64,000 nt of DNA from Planctomycetota bacterium (GCA_014238415.1 JABABA010000009.1:62001-126000); one strand, 5' to 3'; numbered from the stretch's first letter, positions 51,748-61,895 are shown. The notes: a model not told the origin generated them from the letters alone. Made by a program: numbers and translations.

Positions 51748-52379
51748 AGGAAGTCACCACACGGGACGACGAGTCTGGTTTCATGGCCACACGGGTCAAC
51801 GAATTGCTCAACTGGGGCCGCAAGAACAGTCTTTGGCCCATGCCCTTGGGGCTCTCATGTTGCGGCATCGAACTGATGGCCATGATCGGCCCGAAATTCG
51901 ACATAGCGCGATTCGGGGCAGAGGCCGCGCGCTTCAGTCCGCGCCAGTGTGATGTAATGATCGTAGCTGGAACCCTGACCTGGAAGATGGCCGAGGCGGC
52001 GCGCACAATCTATGACCAGATGCCCGACCCCAAGTGGGTCATCGCCATGGGGGTCTGCTCTTCCTCCGGCGGCATGTACGACAGCTATGCGGTGGTGCAG
52101 GGCGTTGACAGCATTTTGCCGGTGGACATCTATGTTCCGGGCTGCCCGCCCCGCCCCGATGCTCTGATTGATGCGATCATGAAGTTGCAACGCAAAATCG
52201 AGCGCGAGAACCCACTTCGGAGAGTGCTCGAGGGTCCGCAGGAACTCGACGAATCCGGCACGGGCCGCCTGGATGTACCAGCCAACAGCATGGTGGAAAC
52301 CCACAGTATGGGCACCTACAAGACAGATTCCGGCCTTCGGACGGACCAATACACCGGGCGCTCCAAGGAGAAGAACTGA
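51735..52379 (+). CDS. nuoB: NADH-quinone oxidoreductase subunit B
   Basis: 214 residues. It holds the ligands of the terminal [4Fe-4S] cluster N2: [12 protein letters not shown] with the tandem Cys, the Cys of [14 protein letters not shown], and the Cys of [20 protein letters not shown]2 hands electrons to quinone. The gene overlaps nuoA by 13 bp. The C-terminus (after about residue 165) is an extra hydrophilic tail of about 45 residues beyond the usual core. Confidence 0.96.
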   Translation: MGSLKEVTTRDDESGFMATRVNELLNWGRKNSLWPMPLGLSCCGIELMAMIGPKFDIARFGAEAARFSPRQCDVMIVAGTLTWKMAEAARTIYDQMPDPKWVIAMGVCSSSGGMYDSYAVVQGVDSILPVDIYVPGCPPRPDALIDAIMKLQRKIERENPLRRVLEGPQELDESGTGRLDVPANSMVETHSMGTYKTDSGLRTDQYTGRSKEKN

Positions 52380-52906
52380 TGGGTGCCCTGAAGCACATGC
52401 TGAGCCTTGGCTGGGACGAGATCCGGGAAACGCAAGATCGCGACAGCATGCCGACCCTCACGATCGCACTGGAGCGGTTGCATGAGGCACTCGAAGTCCT
52501 GAAGCGCGACTGCGGATTTGAAACCGTGACCCTGGTGACTGCGATCGACCACAGTCCAAACGAGCCCCGCTTTGAGCTGGTCCATCAGCTGCTTTCGATG
52601 CAGAACAACGAACGCCTGCGTCTACGCTGTGCCCTGCGAGGAGACCATCCCAACGCCCCCAGTTGCACGGACCTGTGGCCCGGCGCGACATACATGGAGC
52701 GCGAGTGCTGGGACATGTTTGGCATTCAATTCGACGGCCACGAAAACCTGCGCCGACTATTGATGCCGGAAGCCTACGGCCACCATCCCCTGCGCAAGGA
52801 ATTTCCACACCAGGGCATCGAACCGGACCGCCTCTACCGTGAATGGAATCGGGAACGCATCCAACGAGCTGAAGCCAAGACCAGCCAGGAAGGAGCGGGT
52901 CGATGA
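52379..52906 (+). CDS. nuoC: NADH-quinone oxidoreductase subunit C
   Basis: 175 residues, the 30-kDa subunit of the peripheral arm. ATYMERECWDMFGIQFDGHE, then LRRLLMPEAYGHHPLRKEFP, is the conserved C-terminal signature. It is not fused to NuoD, unlike in E. coli. It overlaps nuoB by one base (TGATG) and nuoD by four. Confidence 0.95.
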   Translation: MGALKHMLSLGWDEIRETQDRDSMPTLTIALERLHEALEVLKRDCGFETVTLVTAIDHSPNEPRFELVHQLLSMQNNERLRLRCALRGDHPNAPSCTDLWPGATYMERECWDMFGIQFDGHENLRRLLMPEAYGHHPLRKEFPHQGIEPDRLYREWNRERIQRAEAKTSQEGAGR

Positions 52907-54153
52907 GCGCCACAAGCAAGGTCCTCGAGTACGCCGCTGGCAACCCCGGCGACCTGACCCTCGATCCGGACGACCCCATGCACGGGGAATTGATGAAGAT
53001 CAATGTTGGTCCCCAGCACCCCGCAACCCATGGAGTCTTGCGTCTCTCTGTGGAACTCGACGGCGAGACGATTCTCCGCTGCGAACCGGAAGTGGGCTAC
53101 CTGCACCGGGGCAAGGAGAAAACCTGCGAGAGCCTTGGCTGGCGCAAGTTCCTGGTTCACACGGACCGCCTCGACTATGTGCAGCCCCTGCTGAACAACA
53201 CCGCCTACGCTCTGTCCCTGGAAGCCCTGGCGCAAGTCGAAGTACCCCAGCGCGCTCAGGAAATCCGGGTCCTGATGATGGAGGTCTCGCGCATCATGGC
53301 GCACCTTATCTACCTGGGGACCACCTCCATTGATCTAGGCGCGGTGTCCATGTTCTTCTTCACCTTCACCGAGCGCGAGAAGGCATATGACCTGCTCGAC
53401 GCCTGGAGCGGCCACCGGATGAACAACAGCTACATCCGTATGGGCGGTGTCTATGCGGATGTGGACGAGGACGTCGCCAGCAGCATCAAGAAGTGGCTGA
53501 GTGCTTTCCCCGCCAAGATAGACGAGTTCGAAAAACTGCTCACGGGCAACGCAATCTGGAACGCACGCAACCGGGGCGTGGGAGTCTTGAGCCCCGCTGC
53601 ATGCTTGGAATGGTCCCTCACAGGTCCCAACCTGCGGGGCTCCGGAGTCGAATGGGACCTGCGCAGAGCGGAACCCTACAGCGGATACGAGACCTATGAT
53701 TTCGATGTGCCGGTTGGCTCTGAGGGGGACTGCTATGACCGCTACCTGGTGCGCATCGAAGAAATGCGCCAGTCCGTGCTGATCGCCCTGCAGGCCCTCG
53801 ACCGATTGGAGCAAAGCCAGGGCCAGGACTTCTTGCTCCAGGACCGCCGCTATGTCCTGCCACCCAAGAGCCGCACACACGATTCCATGGAGGAGTTGAT
53901 CTTCCAGTTCAAGGTCGTAACCGACATGCAGCTGCCAAAGGGCAGCGCATACCGAGGCGTGGAGTCCAGCAAGGGTGAACTGGGCTTCTTCATCGCTTCT
54001 GATGGCAGCAGCGATCCCCTGCGCTGCCATGTGCGCGCACCCGGCCTTATGAATGTGCAGGCAATTCCCCAACTGGCACGTGGGCGCTTGCTCTCCGATG
54101 TGATGGCGATCATCGGATCCTTGGACTTTGTCATGGGCGAGGTTGACCGCTGA
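52903..54153 (+). CDS. nuoD: NADH-quinone oxidoreductase subunit D
   Basis: 416 residues, the 49-kDa subunit that forms the quinone pocket with NuoB. The quinone-site loop INVGPQHPATHGVLRLSVEL and GYLHRGKEKTCES are intact, and it ends in the typical GSLDFVMGEVDR. GELGFFIASDGSSDPLRCHV and RAPGLMNVQAIPQL are also present. Start ATG overlaps the nuoC stop (ATGA). Confidence 0.96.
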   Translation: MSATSKVLEYAAGNPGDLTLDPDDPMHGELMKINVGPQHPATHGVLRLSVELDGETILRCEPEVGYLHRGKEKTCESLGWRKFLVHTDRLDYVQPLLNNTAYALSLEALAQVEVPQRAQEIRVLMMEVSRIMAHLIYLGTTSIDLGAVSMFFFTFTEREKAYDLLDAWSGHRMNNSYIRMGGVYADVDEDVASSIKKWLSAFPAKIDEFEKLLTGNAIWNARNRGVGVLSPAACLEWSLTGPNLRGSGVEWDLRRAEPYSGYETYDFDVPVGSEGDCYDRYLVRIEEMRQSVLIALQALDRLEQSQGQDFLLQDRRYVLPPKSRTHDSMEELIFQFKVVTDMQLPKGSAYRGVESSKGELGFFIASDGSSDPLRCHVRAPGLMNVQAIPQLARGRLLSDVMAIIGSLDFVMGEVDR

Positions 54154-54626
54154 TGGTACTCACTGACGCGCTCAAGGCTGAGTTCACCGAACTCGCCTGC
54201 CACTATCCCGAACGCCGGGCGGCTCTGATTCCCGCCCTGCACCGCTGCCAGGAAGAACTGGGTGGCTGGCTCTCACCAGAAATCATCGAGGCCATGGCCG
54301 AGTGGTTCGAAATGGAACCAGTGGAAGTCTTCAGCGTGGCTTCCTTCTACCCCATGTTCTTCCTGAAGCCCGTGGGCAAGCACATAGTCAGCGTCTGCCG
54401 CAACATCTCCTGCGATCTGCGGGGTTCACAGGAGCTGCTTGATCGCGTCTGCCAGGTGACCGGCGCAAAGGCCGGGGCCAACTCTGAAGACGGACGCTTC
54501 TATGTGGAACACGTGGAGTGCCAGGGAAGCTGCGCCAACGCACCCATGATGGTGGTGAACGGCATCTACCACGAGGACCTCTGCCCTGAGAAGGCAGAAG
54601 AGATTCTAGGAGGGCTGGACCAATGA
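54153..54626 (+). CDS. nuoE: NADH-quinone oxidoreductase subunit E
   Basis: 157 residues, the 24-kDa thioredoxin-like subunit with the [2Fe-2S] cluster N1a. Ligands are in SVCRNISCDLRGS (CX4C) and VECQGSCANAPMMVV (CX3C). The helical N-terminus YPERRAALIPALHRCQEELG is typical. TGATG overlap with nuoD and ATGA overlap with nuoF. Confidence 0.95.
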   Translation: MVLTDALKAEFTELACHYPERRAALIPALHRCQEELGGWLSPEIIEAMAEWFEMEPVEVFSVASFYPMFFLKPVGKHIVSVCRNISCDLRGSQELLDRVCQVTGAKAGANSEDGRFYVEHVECQGSCANAPMMVVNGIYHEDLCPEKAEEILGGLDQ

Positions 54627-55936
54627 GCCACGAGACCTATCTGCTCTCGCGCATGGAACGAGGAGACAGCCACACCCTGGCGGGCTACGAAGCCCAGGGT
54701 GGGTATGTGGCCTTCAAGAAGATCCTCTCTGAGGGCACCGCGCCCAAGGATGTGACCGACGTCGTCAAGGAGTCAGGCCTGCGCGGCCGTGGGGGCGCGG
54801 GCTTCCCCACCGGCCTCAAATGGAGCTTCATGCCTGACCAGGAACAGGACTCACGCACGCGCTACATGGCTGTCAACGCAGACGAATCCGAGCCCGGGAC
54901 CTGCAAGGACCGGGTGCTGATGGAGCGCGATCCCCACGGCTTGCTTGAAGGCTGCCTGATCGCCGCCTGGGCCATGAGCCTGCACGGGGTCTACATCTAT
55001 GTGCGCGGAGAATACCGCTTGTCCTACCGGCGACTGGAAGAAGCGATCCAGGAGGCCCGTGCTGCTGGCCTGATCGGAAAGAACATACAAGGCACGGATT
55101 TTTCCTGCGAGATCCACATGCACAAGGGCGCTGGAGCCTACATCTGCGGCGAAGAAACCGGCCTGATGGAAAGCCTGGAGGGCAAGCGGGGCCATCCACG
55201 GCCCAAGCCCCCCTTCCCGGCGGGCTTTGGCCTTTGGGGCCAACCCACCACAGTCAACAATGTTGAGTCGATCTTCAATGTACCTTTCATCCTGGAGCGC
55301 GGCGCCGACTGGTTCAAAGCGATGGGCAGTGAAAAGTCCTCGGGCAACTTTCTGTGCTGCATCAGCGGTCATGTGGAAAAACCCGGGGTCTATGAAGTCC
55401 CCCTGGGCACCCCCGCAAGCACGATCTTGAACGAATGTGCGGGCGGCGTCTGGCGCGGCCACAACCTGCGCGCCTGGATTCCAGGGGGATCCTCTACAGG
55501 GTTCCTACGACCAGAAATCATCGACACTCCCATGGACCACGACTCTCTCAAGGAGGTGGGTTCCATGTTCGGAACGGGCGCCATGATCATCCTCGATCAA
55601 ACTGCCAGTGTTGTGCACTCGGCCCTGGTGCTGATGGACTTCTACGAGCACGAAAGCTGCGGTCAGTGCAGCCAATGCCGAGAAGGCACGCAGTGGCTGG
55701 CCCAGGTCTTTCAACGCATCCACGACGGCCAGGGTCGCATGGAAGACATAGACCTGTTGAGCGACATCTCCAACGGCATGGCGCCGGGGAAGACAATCTG
55801 CGCTCTGGCAGATGCGGCGGCGATCCCGACCCATTCGGTGATCCGCAACTTCCGCGACGAGTTGGTGGAATATGTGCAAGCGGGCGGTCACACGGCGGTC
55901 TCCAAGAAACGCGCCCTGCCCATGGAGACTGTCTGA
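54623..55936 (+). CDS. nuoF: NADH-quinone oxidoreductase subunit F
   Basis: 437 residues, the NADH- and FMN-binding 51-kDa subunit. GLRGRGGAGFPTGLKWSFM is the NADH site, and VNADESEPGTCKDR with GAGAYICGEETGLMESLEG binds FMN. The N3 [4Fe-4S] ligands are in ESCGQCSQCREGTQWL plus a later Cys in KTICALADAA. It takes electrons from NADH into the chain. Confidence 0.96.
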   Translation: MSHETYLLSRMERGDSHTLAGYEAQGGYVAFKKILSEGTAPKDVTDVVKESGLRGRGGAGFPTGLKWSFMPDQEQDSRTRYMAVNADESEPGTCKDRVLMERDPHGLLEGCLIAAWAMSLHGVYIYVRGEYRLSYRRLEEAIQEARAAGLIGKNIQGTDFSCEIHMHKGAGAYICGEETGLMESLEGKRGHPRPKPPFPAGFGLWGQPTTVNNVESIFNVPFILERGADWFKAMGSEKSSGNFLCCISGHVEKPGVYEVPLGTPASTILNECAGGVWRGHNLRAWIPGGSSTGFLRPEIIDTPMDHDSLKEVGSMFGTGAMIILDQTASVVHSALVLMDFYEHESCGQCSQCREGTQWLAQVFQRIHDGQGRMEDIDLLSDISNGMAPGKTICALADAAAIPTHSVIRNFRDELVEYVQAGGHTAVSKKRALPMETV

Positions 55937-57462
55937 TGAGTGACCTCACAAAGCAAACCTCCGCTGATCCTTCCACCGTCGAGCGTGTGGAGATCACTAT
56001 CAATGGCCGAACGGTTCAGGCGCGCACGGACAAACCTCTGATCCAGGCTTGCGTCCAAGCGGAGGTCGAAGTACCCCACTACTGCTATCACCCGGGCCTG
56101 ACCCCGGAAGGTTCCTGCCGCATCTGCCAGGTAGAAGTTCAGCAGGGCAAGATACCCGCACGAGTGATGGTGGCCTGCCGTACACCCGTGGTGCCCGGCA
56201 TGGTGGTCAACACTGAAACCGAGGACGCTCACGATGCCCGCAGGGAATGCCTTGAGTTCCTGCTCAAGAATCATCCCCTTGACTGCCCGATCTGTGACAA
56301 GGCCGGGGAGTGCACCCTGCAGGACTATTCCTTCTCCGAAGGCCAGGGCGAAGGGCGATCGGTTGAGCCCCGCAGAAAGCTCGAGAAACGCAAGGACCTG
56401 GGCGATGTGATCCTGCTGGACCAGGAGCGCTGCATACTCTGCACTCGTTGCGTACGCTTCATGGAAGAAGTGCCCAAGTCTCCGCAACTCTGCGTGGCGG
56501 GACGAGGCTCTCACTCCACTATCGAAACCTGGAACGATACGCCTCTAAGTGGCAACTACCAGGGCAACCTGGCGGATGTCTGTCCGGTGGGTGCCCTGAC
56601 CCTGAAGTCCTTCCGATTCAAGGCTCGGGTCTGGAACCTGACCAAGACTGCTTCCTCTTGCGGAGAGTGCAGCAGGGGTTGCGCCACCACGGTGGAGGTT
56701 CTACGCAAGGGCGAAGTGACCCGCATCCGGCCTCGCCACGACGAAGAGGTCAACGGTTGGTGGATTTGTGACACCGGGCGCTTTGCCCTGGATGCCTTCT
56801 CACTCGCCGACCGTCTGGTGGGCACCTTGCTGCCCAGCGTCAGTCGGGGTTGGGATGCAACCTCGGTAGAAGATGGCCTGCAGATTGCAAGCGACATGTT
56901 GACCACCGGAGACAAGCCCCTCCTCATTGCCTCCCCGTGGTTGACCCAGGAAGAAGGTGGCGAGCTCTTGGCCCTTGGTCAAGAAATCAGCGCCCGGGTT
57001 GCTTTTGTTTCTACGGCTTCCAACGACCTCGCAGATGAAGTGCTGCACACGGGCGACCCGGGACCAAACCGGCGAGGCCTGAGCGATCTGGGCCTGGAAT
57101 CCATGACAGCAGAGGAAATCCTGAACACCGCGAGCGAGCATTCTACAGTCCTTTGCATTGGCGAGAGAGTGGGGCGCCTGCTTGGCGAAGGGGAAGCGGA
57201 GGGTTTCAACAGCCTGCCCCCAGGCGCCCGCGTATTGCTCTTCGACTGTGAGTTGCCTGACGCACCGACGGAAGGGAACTCCCCCATCGATATTGCAATC
57301 GGCCTGCCCAGCTCGGTGGAACGAGTAGGGCACTGGATCAACATCGACGGGCTGCGTCGCAACATCTCGCAAGCACGTCCGGCACCCGCAGGTGTTTGGA
57401 ACACTCTACGCCTGCTCAAGTACCTGCACGAGCTTCTGACCAACCGTGAGGTCAAGTCCTGA
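55936..57462 (+). CDS. nuoG: NADH-quinone oxidoreductase subunit G, short form
   Basis: 508 residues. N-terminal [2Fe-2S] (N1b) ligands: HYCYHPGL, GSCRICQVEV and MVACRTPV. N5-type cluster ligands: NHPLDCPICDKAGECTLQD. N4 ligands: ERCILCTRCVRF and a CPVGAL. A further set, SSCGECSRGC, with a Cys 28 residues later (GWWICDTGRF), has the spacing of the extra cluster N7. The remaining 200 residues (SVEDGLQIASDMLTTGDKPL onward) replace the large molybdopterin-oxidoreductase-like domain found in 680-900-residue NuoG proteins. The ATG at 55936 overlaps the nuoF stop (TGATG). Confidence 0.93.
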   Translation: MSDLTKQTSADPSTVERVEITINGRTVQARTDKPLIQACVQAEVEVPHYCYHPGLTPEGSCRICQVEVQQGKIPARVMVACRTPVVPGMVVNTETEDAHDARRECLEFLLKNHPLDCPICDKAGECTLQDYSFSEGQGEGRSVEPRRKLEKRKDLGDVILLDQERCILCTRCVRFMEEVPKSPQLCVAGRGSHSTIETWNDTPLSGNYQGNLADVCPVGALTLKSFRFKARVWNLTKTASSCGECSRGCATTVEVLRKGEVTRIRPRHDEEVNGWWICDTGRFALDAFSLADRLVGTLLPSVSRGWDATSVEDGLQIASDMLTTGDKPLLIASPWLTQEEGGELLALGQEISARVAFVSTASNDLADEVLHTGDPGPNRRGLSDLGLESMTAEEILNTASEHSTVLCIGERVGRLLGEGEAEGFNSLPPGARVLLFDCELPDAPTEGNSPIDIAIGLPSSVERVGHWINIDGLRRNISQARPAPAGVWNTLRLLKYLHELLTNREVKS

Positions 57463-58478
57463 TGTCCTTTGTGATCATCCTGATCAAAGCCGCCCTGATC
57501 TACGGAGGCCTGCTGGGAACCGCTGCAGCCATGACCCTGGCGGAGCGCAAGGTCTCCGCGTGGATGCAGTTGCGCATCGGCCCCAACAGGGTCGGACCTA
57601 TGGGCCTGCTGCAGCCCCTCGCAGATGGGATCAAGTTCATCTTCAAAGAAGAGGTCACCCCCGACGGCGCAAATCCAGGTCTCTTCCGCCTCGGACCGAT
57701 CATGGCCGCGGTCCCCGCCATGCTGACCATCGCGGTAATTCCTTTCGCCGGGGAGACCACCGTCTTTGGCATCGATTTCGGGCTGCTCTCCATAACGGAC
57801 TTGGATGTGGGCCTGCTGTTCGTCCTGGCCCTCTCAGGGCTTTCGGTCTACGGAGTGATCCTCGGAGGCTGGGCCTCGAACTCCAAGTACTCGCTCTTGG
57901 GCGGCCTACGTGCCTCGGCCCAGATGGTCAGCTATGAGCTCTCGCTGATCATGACCGCCCTCACAGTCGTAGCCCTCTCGGGCAGCATGAACCTGCGTGA
58001 GATTGTCGAGATCCAGAACACCGGCAACATCTTGGACTGGCACTGCTTCACCCCGGTGGTGGGTCAGGTGGGTTTGATCCTGTTCGTGATCACCACCTTT
58101 GCTGAGACCAACCGTCATCCCTTCGACTTCGCCGAGTGCGAGCCGGAACTGGTAGGAGGCTTCCACACCGAATACTCCTCAATGAAGTTCGCCCTGTTCT
58201 TCTTGGGCGAGTACTGCGCAATGACAGTCATGGCCTGCCTGACCACAGTACTCTTCCTGGGCGGCTACTCGGTACCCTTCTGGGAGGATGCTCCTTGGAT
58301 AGTGCAAGTGGGCACCTTCATGACCAAGACAGCCTTCTTCCTGTTCCTGTTCATCTGGGTGCGCTGGACCTTGCCTCGCTTCCGCTACGACCAGCTCATG
58401 AACCTGGGCTGGAAGATCTTCTTCCCAATTGCATTGGCCAACCTGCTGCTGGCCGGCGCAGTTATTTCTCTCTCCTAG
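57462..58478 (+). CDS. nuoH: NADH-quinone oxidoreductase subunit H
   Basis: 338 residues, about eight membrane helices, the membrane subunit next to the quinone chamber. Conserved loops are [34 protein letters not shown], and [20 protein letters not shown] with the adjacent [19 protein letters not shown] overlap with nuoG. Confidence 0.96.
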   Translation: MSFVIILIKAALIYGGLLGTAAAMTLAERKVSAWMQLRIGPNRVGPMGLLQPLADGIKFIFKEEVTPDGANPGLFRLGPIMAAVPAMLTIAVIPFAGETTVFGIDFGLLSITDLDVGLLFVLALSGLSVYGVILGGWASNSKYSLLGGLRASAQMVSYELSLIMTALTVVALSGSMNLREIVEIQNTGNILDWHCFTPVVGQVGLILFVITTFAETNRHPFDFAECEPELVGGFHTEYSSMKFALFFLGEYCAMTVMACLTTVLFLGGYSVPFWEDAPWIVQVGTFMTKTAFFLFLFIWVRWTLPRFRYDQLMNLGWKIFFPIALANLLLAGAVISLS

Positions 58479-58512
58479 ACCCGATCGCCCAGCACCTGAT
58501 CACCCACCGAAC

Positions 58513-59013
58513 ATGGTTGTTGTCAAACGAAGAGAGCTGACTTTTTGGGAGCGCATCTACCTGCCCGAGATTTTTCGTGGCCTGGCCATCACCTTCAAGA
58601 AGATGTTTGAGCCCCGGGTTACGCGCCAATACCCCGAAGAGGCACTGCCAACAACCGAAGTCACCCGCGGCCAACCGCGTCTGGTAGTCAAAGACGACGG
58701 CAACATCGCCTGCGTCTCATGCGGCCTGTGCGAAGCGGCTTGCCCCGCCTACGCGATCACCATCGACGGCCAGGAGACCGAACGCTTCATCGAGCGCGAA
58801 CCAGAACGCTTCGAGATCGACATGCTGCGCTGCATCCTGTGCGGCTTCTGCGAAGAAGCCTGCCCCAAGGAGGCGATTTTCATGAGCGATGAACTGGAAC
58901 TGGCGGACACCACACGCCAGGGACTGGTCTACGACATGAAACAACTCGAACGTCCCGCAAGTACCCTGAAACCGCGCATCGACTATGTGCGGGGGATCAA
59001 CGATCGATGGTAG
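58513..59013 (+). CDS. nuoI: NADH-quinone oxidoreductase subunit I
   Basis: 166 residues with two [4Fe-4S] motifs, IACVSCGLCEAACPAYAI and LRCILCGFCEEACPKEAI (N6a and N6b), after an amphipathic membrane-contact helix (FRGLAITFKKMFEPRVTRQY). ATG at 58513 is 34 bp after nuoH. It relays electrons from NuoG to NuoB. Confidence 0.95.
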   Translation: MVVVKRRELTFWERIYLPEIFRGLAITFKKMFEPRVTRQYPEEALPTTEVTRGQPRLVVKDDGNIACVSCGLCEAACPAYAITIDGQETERFIEREPERFEIDMLRCILCGFCEEACPKEAIFMSDELELADTTRQGLVYDMKQLERPASTLKPRIDYVRGINDRW

Positions 59014-59570
59014 ACCTGCTGTTCTATGTGGCTGCGGGCGTGACCGTCCTGTGCGCCCTGGGAGTAGTGATTTCCGCCAACCCAGTGCAAAGCGTAATGA
59101 TGCTGCTGGGCAGCTTCGTAGGCATAGCCCTGATCTATCTGCTGGCGGGCTTTCAGTTCCTGGCGGCTATCCAGATTCTGGTCTATGGGGGCGCGATCAT
59201 GGTGCTCTTCCTGTTTGTGGTCATGTTGCTGAACCAGGGCGACCCTGTGGTCTTGGCCAGGGAGCAGGGTGTGCTTCGCAAGGAACAGTTGGCGGGGGGC
59301 CTGGCGGTGGCCGGCAGCGCCCTGGCTGTGCTGCTGGTAGCAATAGTGCGCACAGATCTGCCGCGGCCCATCTTCGGCTACCTATGGCCCGAAGGCGGTT
59401 TGGATCCCCTCTTGGGCATGGCCCAAGCGATGTTTGGACCCTATGTACTGGCCTTCGAAGGTGCCTCGGTGCTGCTGCTGGCCACCGCAGTTGGAGTCAT
59501 GACCCTGGCCAAGCGTCAACGGAGCACGCCCATCGCTTCCGCTAGCACCAGCGAGGAGGCCGGCGCATGA
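59007..59570 (+). CDS. nuoJ: NADH-quinone oxidoreductase subunit J
   Basis: 187 residues, five membrane helices (LLFYVAAGVTVLCALGVVIS; MMLLGSFVGIALIYLLAGFQ; LAAIQILVYGGAIMVLFLFV). The QILVYGGAIMVLFLFVVML segment is the NuoJ hallmark. It overlaps nuoI by 7 bp. Confidence 0.94.
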   Translation: MVDLLFYVAAGVTVLCALGVVISANPVQSVMMLLGSFVGIALIYLLAGFQFLAAIQILVYGGAIMVLFLFVVMLLNQGDPVVLAREQGVLRKEQLAGGLAVAGSALAVLLVAIVRTDLPRPIFGYLWPEGGLDPLLGMAQAMFGPYVLAFEGASVLLLATAVGVMTLAKRQRSTPIASASTSEEAGA

Positions 59571-59905
59571 ATGTGCCCACGGAACACCTCCTGATCTTGT
59601 CTGCGATTCTTTTCGCGATCGGCATGGGAGGATTCCTCCTGCGCCGGAACATGATCGTAGTGCTGATGAGCATCGAACTGATGCTCAACGCCGCAAACCT
59701 CGCATTTCTGGCGGGGGCACGACAGCACTCGGCCCAGGTCGGACACTGGGTAGCAGAAGGCCCGGTGATGGTGACCTTTGTGATCGCCGTGGCTGCGGTG
59801 GAAGCCGCGGTGGGCCTGGCCCTGGTCATCGCCTTCTATCGCCGCAAGCAGACTGTCTCCCTCGACCGACTCTCCCCCACCGGAACAGCCTCCAACGCCG
59901 ACTGA
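59567..59905 (+). CDS. nuoK: NADH-quinone oxidoreductase subunit K
   Basis: 112 residues, three membrane helices with the two buried acidic residues of the family (IVVLMSIELMLNAANLAFLA and FVIAVAAVEAAVGLALVIAF). ATGA overlap with nuoJ. A short polar C-terminal tail follows helix three. Confidence 0.94.
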   Translation: MNVPTEHLLILSAILFAIGMGGFLLRRNMIVVLMSIELMLNAANLAFLAGARQHSAQVGHWVAEGPVMVTFVIAVAAVEAAVGLALVIAFYRRKQTVSLDRLSPTGTASNAD

Positions 59906-59909
59906 TCCC

Positions 59910-61895
59910 ATGGACACGACCATCGCCGAAACTAGGCAGCTCTGGCCCTGGCTGATTCCAGGCTTGCCCCTCATGGGAGCTCTCCTGACAGGAGCCATGC
60001 ACCTCGCAAGTCTTCGACGCCCGAAGAGCGAGGACAAGACCACCAACGCGCCACTGGCATCCAACATCGCCATTCTGGTAATGGCCGCGGCTTTTGCATT
60101 CAGCATCAAGGGTTTCCTCGCCCTGCGTGGAGGCGAGGCAAACATCCTGAGTACAAGCTACGACTGGATCCCCACCGGTGACTTCACCGTGAGTTGGTCA
60201 CTCATGATCGATCACTTGTCGTCCCTGATGACCCTGGTAGTCACAGGCGTTGGCCTCTTGATTCACATCTACGCGGCTGGGTACATGAAGGGCGACACGG
60301 GCTACGCCAAGTTCTTCGCTTACCTCAACCTGTTCGTGGCGATGATGCTGATGTTGGTGCTCTCGGACAACATGGTGGGCACGTTTGTGGGTTGGGAGGG
60401 AGTGGGCCTCTGCTCCTACCTCCTGATCGGCTATTGGTACAAGGACGGCTGGCGTGCGGAAGCTGCCCAAAAAGCCTTTGTGGTCAACCGCATCGGCGAC
60501 GCAGCATTTCTGTTGGGCATGTTCATCCTGGCCACCACCCTTGGCAGCCTGGATTACTCTGCAATCAACAGTGAGGCCAGTCTGCTGGCCAAACCAGAGC
60601 TGCCCTGGATGTTGTCCCTGGCCGCGTTGCTGCTCTTTGGTGGCGCCTGCGGAAAGAGCGCCCAGATCCCCCTCTTCGTCTGGCTGCCGGACGCAATGGC
60701 GGGACCGACTCCGGTTTCGGCCCTGATCCACGCAGCCACCATGGTGACCAGTGGAGTCTATCTGGTGGTGCGCCTCAACCCGCTCTTCGCGGCGGCGCCC
60801 CTGGTTCTCACGCTGATCGGCGCGATCGGCGCAGCCACAGCCTTTGTTGCGGGCACAAGTGCCCTGCGCCAGCGTGATCTGAAAGGCGTACTGGCTTACT
60901 CAACAGTCAGCCAGTTGGGCTACATGTTCCTGGCCCTTGGGGTCGGCGCTTTCTCAAGCGCGATCTTCCACCTGGTGACCCACGCATTCTTCAAAGCACT
61001 CCTGTTCCTGGCAGCAGGCTCGGTAATCCATGGCATGAACAAGGAACAGGACATGCACAAGATGGGCGGACTCAAAGCGCATATGCCCAAGACCTGCCTC
61101 ACCTTCATTGCTGGGGCCGCGGCCCTCTCGGGTCTGCCTTTGATGAGTGGTTTCTTCTCCAAGGACGAGATCCTGGCCCAGGCTTTTGCGGGAGGTGGCG
61201 TGTCCCTGATCTTGTGGGCCGTCGGTCTGGTCACAGCTGCCATCACCGCCACCTACACCTGGCGCATGGTTGCTCTCGTTTTCTTTGGCAAGGAGCGATT
61301 CGACAAGCAATCAGTGCACCCCCACGAGTCCGGTGCCTTGATGACCACACCCCTGTTTGTCTTGGCCCTGTTGTCGGTGGGAGGAGGAATCCTGGGCCTG
61401 CCGATTGTCTTCCACGCCCCGCACATTCTGGGTGAATGGCTTGCCCCGGTTGTGGAACCGGGTCAGGCCATCCTGGCCGCGGGCCACAACGGACACCTGT
61501 CCCACCTGACCGAGTGGATCCTGCTGGGCGTAGGCGCGATGATTGCGCTCGGTTGTGCTCACCTGGCCTTCCATGCCCATCGCAAAGGAACCCAAAGCGA
61601 TCTGGCCTTTGAAACCAAGAACCCGGAACTTGCCCTGTCACTCTCCAACGCCTGGGGCATCGACCGGGCCTACCAGGTGATGCTGGTACAGCCCGTGATG
61701 ACCGCAGCATCTGCGATTTCCACGCTCTTCGATCTGGCCTTGATCGATGGAGCGGTCAATGGCCTCGGACGCTTTGCGCAGCGCCTGGGTGAGAGAGTGT
61801 CGCGGCAAGCGAGTGGACATCTCGGCGCCTATGGACTCACGATTGGTGGCGCAGCCTGCGCCCTCGCCGCAATTTGGATATGGATCGGAGCCTAG
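59910..61895 (+). CDS. nuoL: NADH-quinone oxidoreductase subunit L
   Basis: 661 residues, the largest antiporter-like proton-pumping subunit, including the long lateral C-terminal helix region. Key loops are VGWEGVGLCSYLLIGYWYKD, AFVVNRIGDAAFLLGMFILA, GKSAQIPLFVWLPDAMAGPT (channel Lys and Asp), and TPVSALIHAATMVTSGVYLV. It starts 4 bp after nuoK. Confidence 0.96.
   Translation: MDTTIAETRQLWPWLIPGLPLMGALLTGAMHLASLRRPKSEDKTTNAPLASNIAILVMAAAFAFSIKGFLALRGGEANILSTSYDWIPTGDFTVSWSLMIDHLSSLMTLVVTGVGLLIHIYAAGYMKGDTGYAKFFAYLNLFVAMMLMLVLSDNMVGTFVGWEGVGLCSYLLIGYWYKDGWRAEAAQKAFVVNRIGDAAFLLGMFILATTLGSLDYSAINSEASLLAKPELPWMLSLAALLLFGGACGKSAQIPLFVWLPDAMAGPTPVSALIHAATMVTSGVYLVVRLNPLFAAAPLVLTLIGAIGAATAFVAGTSALRQRDLKGVLAYSTVSQLGYMFLALGVGAFSSAIFHLVTHAFFKALLFLAAGSVIHGMNKEQDMHKMGGLKAHMPKTCLTFIAGAAALSGLPLMSGFFSKDEILAQAFAGGGVSLILWAVGLVTAAITATYTWRMVALVFFGKERFDKQSVHPHESGALMTTPLFVLALLSVGGGILGLPIVFHAPHILGEWLAPVVEPGQAILAAGHNGHLSHLTEWILLGVGAMIALGCAHLAFHAHRKGTQSDLAFETKNPELALSLSNAWGIDRAYQVMLVQPVMTAASAISTLFDLALIDGAVNGLGRFAQRLGERVSRQASGHLGAYGLTIGGAACALAAIWIWIGA

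Noticed and set aside
55435..55935. N-terminal extension of NuoG
   Set aside because: It lies fully inside nuoF in another frame; the TGATG junction at 55936 gives the proper start.
56755..56780. A third match to the ATTGGTGG element
   Set aside because: GTTGGTGGATTTGTGAC sits inside nuoG coding NGWWICDTG and lacks the CGAACGG half.
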